A stretch of DNA of 64,000 nucleotides from Hymenobacter cellulosivorans (GTDB taxonomy: Bacteria > Bacteroidota > Bacteroidia > Cytophagales > Hymenobacteraceae): NCBI RefSeq assembly GCF_022919135.1, contig NZ_CP095049.1, positions 4,778,501 to 4,842,500 on the forward strand, read 5' to 3'. A program made the position numbers and the translations under genes. Positions 60,536 through 64,000 of this stretch are shown here, piece by piece (within the stretch, counting starts at the first letter, position 1; the number at the start of each line of letters is the position of its first letter). The notes under the pieces were generated by a model, which worked only from the letters and a program-made list of their open reading frames with translations, was not told where the DNA came from and searched no databases.

Positions 60536-61597
60536 GTGGACCATCCTACCCACGTCATCGTTATTGGTGCCTCGGCCGGCGGCATGCCGGCACTCTGCCA
60601 GTTGGTGGCCCAGCTTCCGGCCGACTTGCCGGCGGCCGTACTCATCGTGCAGCACTTTGCCCCCGACTCTTCGGGTGAGCACCTGGTAGACCGCCTCTCC
60701 CGCCAAACCAACCTGCGCTGCCTGCTGCCCCAGGGCGGCGAATTGATTGAGCCCAACACGCTGTACCTGGCCCCGCCCGACCGCCACTTGCTGGTAAAGG
60801 ACGGCTACCTCCTGGTGACCAAGGGTCCGCACGAAAACCACTACCGCCCGGCCGCCGACGCCCTGTTTCGCTCGGCGGCGGCTTACTATGGCCCCAACGT
60901 TATCGGGGTGGTGCTCACCGGCATGCTTCACGACGGCACGGCCGGCCTGGAGTTCGTCAAGCGCAGCGGGGGCCTGACGGTGGTGCAGGACCCGCACGAG
61001 GCCGAGTTTCCGAGCATGCCCGAGAGTGCGCTCAGCAACGTGGACATCGACTATGTGGTGCCTTTGAAGGAAATGGGCTTTTTGCTCACCCGCCTGGCCC
61101 GCATGCCCTTAGCTAGTGTTCAGAACATTCCGGAGGACATCAAACTGGAGGCCGCTATTGCGGAAAGAGTTGTGGGAACTATTGATGAAGTAACGCGCCT
61201 GGCCCGCCCCGTGCCCATGACCTGCCCCGACTGCGGCGGCTCCCTCTTCGAGCTCAAACACGGCAAGCTGCTGCGCTACCGCTGCCACACGGGCCACGCC
61301 TTCACGGCCGACATGCTGCTGCAGCGCACCCAGCACGGCCTGGAAGAAAGCCTATGGGTAGCTCTGCGCATGATGGAGGAGCGCAAAAACCTGCTCACCA
61401 ACATGGCCAGCCGGGGCGAAGGCCCCTACAGCGTGCAGCAGGAAGAGCGTATCGAGGAAATGAAGACGCATATCAACCGCCTGCGGGAATTTCTGCTCAA
61501 CGGCGTTCCGAAAAGCCCCGACGCGGCCAACGGCCCGGGCACCCATTCTAACGGCCACGACCAGGCCCCTGGCGGCCTAGCCGCTCCCCGCCCCTAG
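60536..61597 (+). CDS. cheB: Stand-alone CheB-type methylesterase with C-terminal zinc-ribbon-like segment
   Basis: I prefer the GTG at 60536 (VDHPTHVIVIGASAGGMPAL), giving 353 residues; a TTG at 60491 would add 15 residues. The catalytic residues lie in IGASAGG (Ser), IVQHFAPDSSGEHL (His) and VLTGMLHDGTAGLEF (Asp). There is no receiver domain, unlike chemotaxis CheB. The C-terminal part has CPDCGGSLFELKHGKLLRYR followed by CHTGHAFTADML, a CxxC...CxxGH pattern that may bind zinc, then a helical tail. It is divergent from the CheB-CheR fusion (252-base gap). It may act on the same unknown signalling partners. Confidence 0.88.
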   Translation: MDHPTHVIVIGASAGGMPALCQLVAQLPADLPAAVLIVQHFAPDSSGEHLVDRLSRQTNLRCLLPQGGELIEPNTLYLAPPDRHLLVKDGYLLVTKGPHENHYRPAADALFRSAAAYYGPNVIGVVLTGMLHDGTAGLEFVKRSGGLTVVQDPHEAEFPSMPESALSNVDIDYVVPLKEMGFLLTRLARMPLASVQNIPEDIKLEAAIAERVVGTIDEVTRLARPVPMTCPDCGGSLFELKHGKLLRYRCHTGHAFTADMLLQRTQHGLEESLWVALRMMEERKNLLTNMASRGEGPYSVQQEERIEEMKTHINRLREFLLNGVPKSPDAANGPGTHSNGHDQAPGGLAAPRP

Positions 61598-61640
61598 CCC
61601 TGGGGCGGCGGTACGTTCTTCCTTACAGTGCAGTATTCTG

Positions 61641-61668
61641 AAAGCCCCGGGGCCTGCCTCGGGGCTTT
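61641..61668 (+). terminator. Terminator after the cheB-type gene
   Basis: AAAGCCCC (61641-61648) pairs with GGGGCTTT (61661-61668), with a partly paired GC-rich interior, and a TTTT tract follows, 43 bases after the stop codon. Confidence 0.8.
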
Positions 61669-61883
61669 TCGTATCCGTACTAAGCCGCGCCTACTACGGA
61701 GTTGAAAATCAGTGTTTACGGCGCAGCTTTTCCGTAGTATCCCGTGAGTAGAAAGCGGAGATTTCCCGTTTACTTTGAACAAATCCTATCCATACTACAA
61801 TTTCTTGGACTGCCGCCTTGCCCCTTGCGTGTAGCGCTACAGCCAGCCACTCTCTTTCGTATCTGCAACCGCACTTCTGAGCT

Positions 61884-62441
61884 ATGAATCACCAGTTTAC
61901 TGCATTTCTGCCCAGCTGCCTGGGCCATGTTTCCTTGCTGGACCTGAACCAGCCCACTACCCGGGTCCGCCTGCCCGCTGAGCGGCGCCGGGCCCGCTCC
62001 TTCGACAATACCGAAGTGGTGGACCCCTACGGCCCCGCTACCGATGGGCTGCGGTTTGTACTGCGCCGGGCCGCGGGCGGGGCGGCCTTCCTGCACCTGG
62101 CCCTGTTTTGCCGGGAGCGGCAGCTGGCCCACTGGATTTTGCCCGCCGACTCGCTGCCCCAGCCCGCCCTGACGCCGCCGGCCTACCTGGTAGAAGCCAC
62201 CGATTCGTTGCCGCTGCCGGCCCACCTCATCGACGAAGGCACCTGCCTGCTGCGCAACTGCCCTACCGACGGGGGAGCTTCGCTGGAAAAGGAGCTGCGC
62301 GCCGGGTATCTGCAGCTCACCTTCGCGGGCCGTACCCTGCGCGGGGCGTTTTGCCTGGAGCGCCTGCCCGCCGACAGCCACACCTGGGAGCTGGGCCGCG
62401 AGCGGAAACTGCCGCTCCGCTGGGCCCCAGCCCAGGCCTAG
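61884..62441 (+). CDS. Small protein resembling the LigD 3'-phosphoesterase domain, degenerate
   Basis: This 185-residue protein has no signal peptide. The region from about 58 (LRFVLRRAAGGAAFLHLALF) through QLAHWILPADSLPQPALTPP to EKELRAGYLQLTFAGRTLRG and AFCLERLPADSHTWELGR follows the strand order of the LigD phosphoesterase family, especially the C-terminal GxLxFxLxGxxLRGxFxLxRL pattern. The metal-binding His/Asp cluster of the active domain (HxxRxHYDxRLE) is not present, so catalysis is unlikely. The similarity is by eye and weak. It stands alone, with terminators on either side. Confidence 0.55.
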   Translation: MNHQFTAFLPSCLGHVSLLDLNQPTTRVRLPAERRRARSFDNTEVVDPYGPATDGLRFVLRRAAGGAAFLHLALFCRERQLAHWILPADSLPQPALTPPAYLVEATDSLPLPAHLIDEGTCLLRNCPTDGGASLEKELRAGYLQLTFAGRTLRGAFCLERLPADSHTWELGRERKLPLRWAPAQA

Positions 62442-62653
62442 CGCCCGGCCCTGGTACGCGTCAAACCCGGGGCAAGGATTCCGTAGTAACCACAGCCGTA
62501 AATGCGTGCAAATACCCTGTTATAAGCGTAAGGCATTGACTAATTTTACTTTCCGACAGATCTGACCCAGGCGGCAGTAGCCGTTTGGGCCGGTTGGCCA
62601 CCTGCTGAAAGTCTTCGGGTGTCTGTTGTTCCGCTCCTTTTCACACCACGACT

Positions 62654-63034
62654 ATGAACAACCTAACTACCTCCCCAGCCAACGATTTTACCCCCTACCT
62701 GATTCGGGTAGACTTCGATGAAATCAAGCCCATGGAGCTGGCCCGCCTGCTGATGCGCTACAACAAGCTGCGCCGCCCCCGCCTGCTGATTGACTGCCAG
62801 AGCCTGCGCTGCCTGCGCACCCGCGGCGTGGGCTACTTTGCCTCCCAGCTGCTCACGCTGCAAGCCTCCGGGGCCAAGGTGCTGCTGCGCAACGTAGATG
62901 CTCAACTGCTGCGCGCCCTGCGCGTACTCCACCTCGACAAGATTTTCCAGATTGACCAGGATTCGCCGGCCACTCAGCCGCCCGTGGCCTGGCAAAATGA
63001 GCTACTGTCGTCCGGCGCGGCGGCTTCGGCCTAG
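62654..63034 (+). CDS. STAS-like small protein
   Basis: The protein has 126 residues. The pattern LRRPRLLIDCQSLRCLRTRG-GVGYFASQLL-GAKVLLRNVDAQLLRALRV-LHLDKIFQI follows the fold of STAS domains (anti-sigma-factor antagonist type), but the usual phosphorylatable Ser is replaced by Thr/Arg (LRTRG). It may bind a partner kinase or sigma regulator, but none is nearby. It sits between the LigD-like gene and the OBAP lipoprotein gene, transcribed the same way, with a terminator after it. Confidence 0.65.
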   Translation: MNNLTTSPANDFTPYLIRVDFDEIKPMELARLLMRYNKLRRPRLLIDCQSLRCLRTRGVGYFASQLLTLQASGAKVLLRNVDAQLLRALRVLHLDKIFQIDQDSPATQPPVAWQNELLSSGAAASA

Positions 63035-63154
63035 TATTTCTACTGCTCTGATTTTTCCATACTCCAACTTCATCACCCTATTGCACGGAGCCCGTTTGGC
63101 TGCCTCCGGCAACTTGAGCGCCCGATAATTTGGCACCTAGCCAGATTACCGGTT

Positions 63155-63198
63155 ACAAGCCTCCGGGAATGTATCCTCGGGGGCTTGTTCGTTTTTAC
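63155..63198 (+). terminator. Hairpin with T tract ahead of the OBAP lipoprotein gene
   Basis: ACAAGCCTCCGGGA (63155-63168) pairs with CCTCGGGGGCTTGT (63175-63188), with a mismatch or two, followed by GTTTTTA. It terminates the STAS-like gene and lies 30 bases upstream of the next start codon. Confidence 0.75.
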
Positions 63199-63228
63199 CC
63201 CGCTATTCTTTCACCTAATCCTTTTCGT

Positions 63229-63999
63229 ATGCCGCGTTTCCTTCTGCTTCGCTTCCCTCCTGCTTTTCTGACGGCCACGGTGCTGCTTACCACCGCCTGC
63301 GGCGACAACAACACCCGCTCCCCGGTCGAAGCGCCGGGCGCGGAGAAGTCGGCCAAGACGCGGGTGCTGGAAGCCGGAGCCGACGTGCTCCAGGGCAAGG
63401 AGCCGCTGCAGAAGCTGAACATGTACCTCGACGGATTCCACTTCTACAACGGGGCCCTGGGCCAACAGATGGAAGCCCACCATTTCTGCGCCAAGCTCAA
63501 CGAGGACGTGACTCAGTGCGTGATTTACGACGGCAACGGCCCCGACGCCAAGATTATGGGCATCGAGTACATCGTCTCGAAAAAACTGTTTGAGCAGCTG
63601 CCCGCCGAGGAAAAGCCCCTTTGGCACAGCCACGTGCACGAAGTAAAATCGGGCACGCTGGTAGCACCCGGCATCCCCGACGTGGCCGAGCACGAGCTGA
63701 TGGAAGAGCTGGTTTCGACCTACGGCAAAACCTTCCACACCTGGCACACCGACCGGGACAAAACCCTGCCCCTGGGCACGCCCCTGCTGATGATGGGCTT
63801 TACCAAGGACGGGCAGATTGATACTAACATGGTGGCCCAGCGGGATAAGCGCCTGGGTATTTCCTCTAAGCAAAAGCGACAGCAGCGCGCCGACATCGTG
63901 GCCCCGCCCGTGGCGCCCGGCGCCGATGCCTGGGAAAAAGGCGAGGTCCGGCAGCTCGGCGTCGTGCCCGACGCCAAGACGGCCCTGCACCACCACTAG
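63229..63999 (+). CDS. OBAP family (DUF1264) lipoprotein
   Basis: The ATG at 63229 (MPRFLLLRFPPAFL) gives 256 residues; the longer frame from 63130 would read through the terminator. A lipoprotein signal ends at LLTTAC-GDNN (lipobox Cys about residue 24). The body matches the DUF1264/OBAP family: LNMYLDGFHFYNGALGQQME-AHHFCAKLNEDVTQCVIYDG, MGIEYIVSKKLFEQLPAEEK and WHSHVHEVKSGTLVAPGIPD, HELMEELVSTYGKTFHTWHT. The family was named for plant oil-body-associated proteins and occurs in bacteria without an assigned reaction. The His-rich segments could bind a metal. The gene is complete, ending one base before the window edge. Confidence 0.85.
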   Translation: MPRFLLLRFPPAFLTATVLLTTACGDNNTRSPVEAPGAEKSAKTRVLEAGADVLQGKEPLQKLNMYLDGFHFYNGALGQQMEAHHFCAKLNEDVTQCVIYDGNGPDAKIMGIEYIVSKKLFEQLPAEEKPLWHSHVHEVKSGTLVAPGIPDVAEHELMEELVSTYGKTFHTWHTDRDKTLPLGTPLLMMGFTKDGQIDTNMVAQRDKRLGISSKQKRQQRADIVAPPVAPGADAWEKGEVRQLGVVPDAKTALHHH

Positions 64000-64000
64000 G

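Noticed and set aside
1..64000. tRNA, rRNA, CRISPR arrays, insertion sequences or prophage integration genes
   Set aside because: Nothing fitting these classes was seen by eye in the intergenic regions or among the encoded proteins; the eCIS genes are phage-tail-derived but lack head, packaging and integrase genes here.

Overview
The window looks like the chromosome of a GC-rich Bacteroidota, most likely a Hymenobacter-type Cytophagales. The reasons are the high GC content, two type IX secretion (T9SS) C-terminal sorting domains, a Bacteroidetes-style TAnnTTTG promoter candidate, weak Shine-Dalgarno sequences, and protein families typical of that group. Nothing in the window names a species. 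I see no tRNA, rRNA, CRISPR array, transposase or integrase.

Region 1 (1-14.3 kb) is the distal end of an extracellular contractile injection system (eCIS) cluster. It holds a truncated gene, a baseplate-type protein, a very long tape-measure protein and an AAA+ ATPase. Next comes a membrane-anchored GH18-like protein with an inserted coiled coil and an altered catalytic motif. On the other strand lie a DUF4157 (eCIS-core) protein that looks like a cargo/effector and a small two-helix membrane protein.

Region 2 (14.3-17 kb) carries an aldehyde dehydrogenase and class I fructose-1,6-bisphosphatase.

Region 3 (17.2-41.1 kb) is a nearly complete pectin/galacturonate utilisation locus. A minus-strand run (30.0 down to 17.3 kb) encodes KduD, KduI, KdgF, a CE8-PL10 fusion, UxaB, UxaA, UxaC, KdgK, Eda, a hexuronate MFS transporter and a small NTF2-like protein. 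A divergent LacI-family regulator follows, then a secreted PL1-type pectate lyase split by an in-frame stop before its T9SS tail, an MFS transporter, an unknown T9SS-exported protein, a PL1 lipoprotein lyase, a GH105 and a GH28. Five 24-bp near-palindromes built as AACGTT-6 bp-AACGTT lie upstream of the regulator/kduD, the pectate lyase, the unknown T9SS protein (two copies) and GH28. They are very probably the operators of the LacI protein and define one regulon. No SusC/SusD pair is present in the window.

Region 4 (41.3-52.7 kb) is central carbon and storage metabolism: a trehalose-6-phosphate synthase/phosphatase fusion, gnd-zwf-pgl (oxidative pentose phosphate pathway), rpiA, a second eda paralogue, a GH15 enzyme and a TVP38/DedA-like membrane protein.

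Region 5 (52.7-64 kb) holds a secreted protein of unknown function split over two overlapping frames, a multi-PAS HisKA_3 sensor kinase, a CheB-CheR-PAS fusion, a stand-alone CheB with a C-terminal zinc-ribbon-like segment, a LigD-phosphoesterase-like small protein, a STAS-like protein and an OBAP/DUF1264 lipoprotein. Several intergenic gaps carry perfect or near-perfect inverted repeats. Some are ordinary terminators; others are made of short reiterated words and may be a lineage-specific element family.
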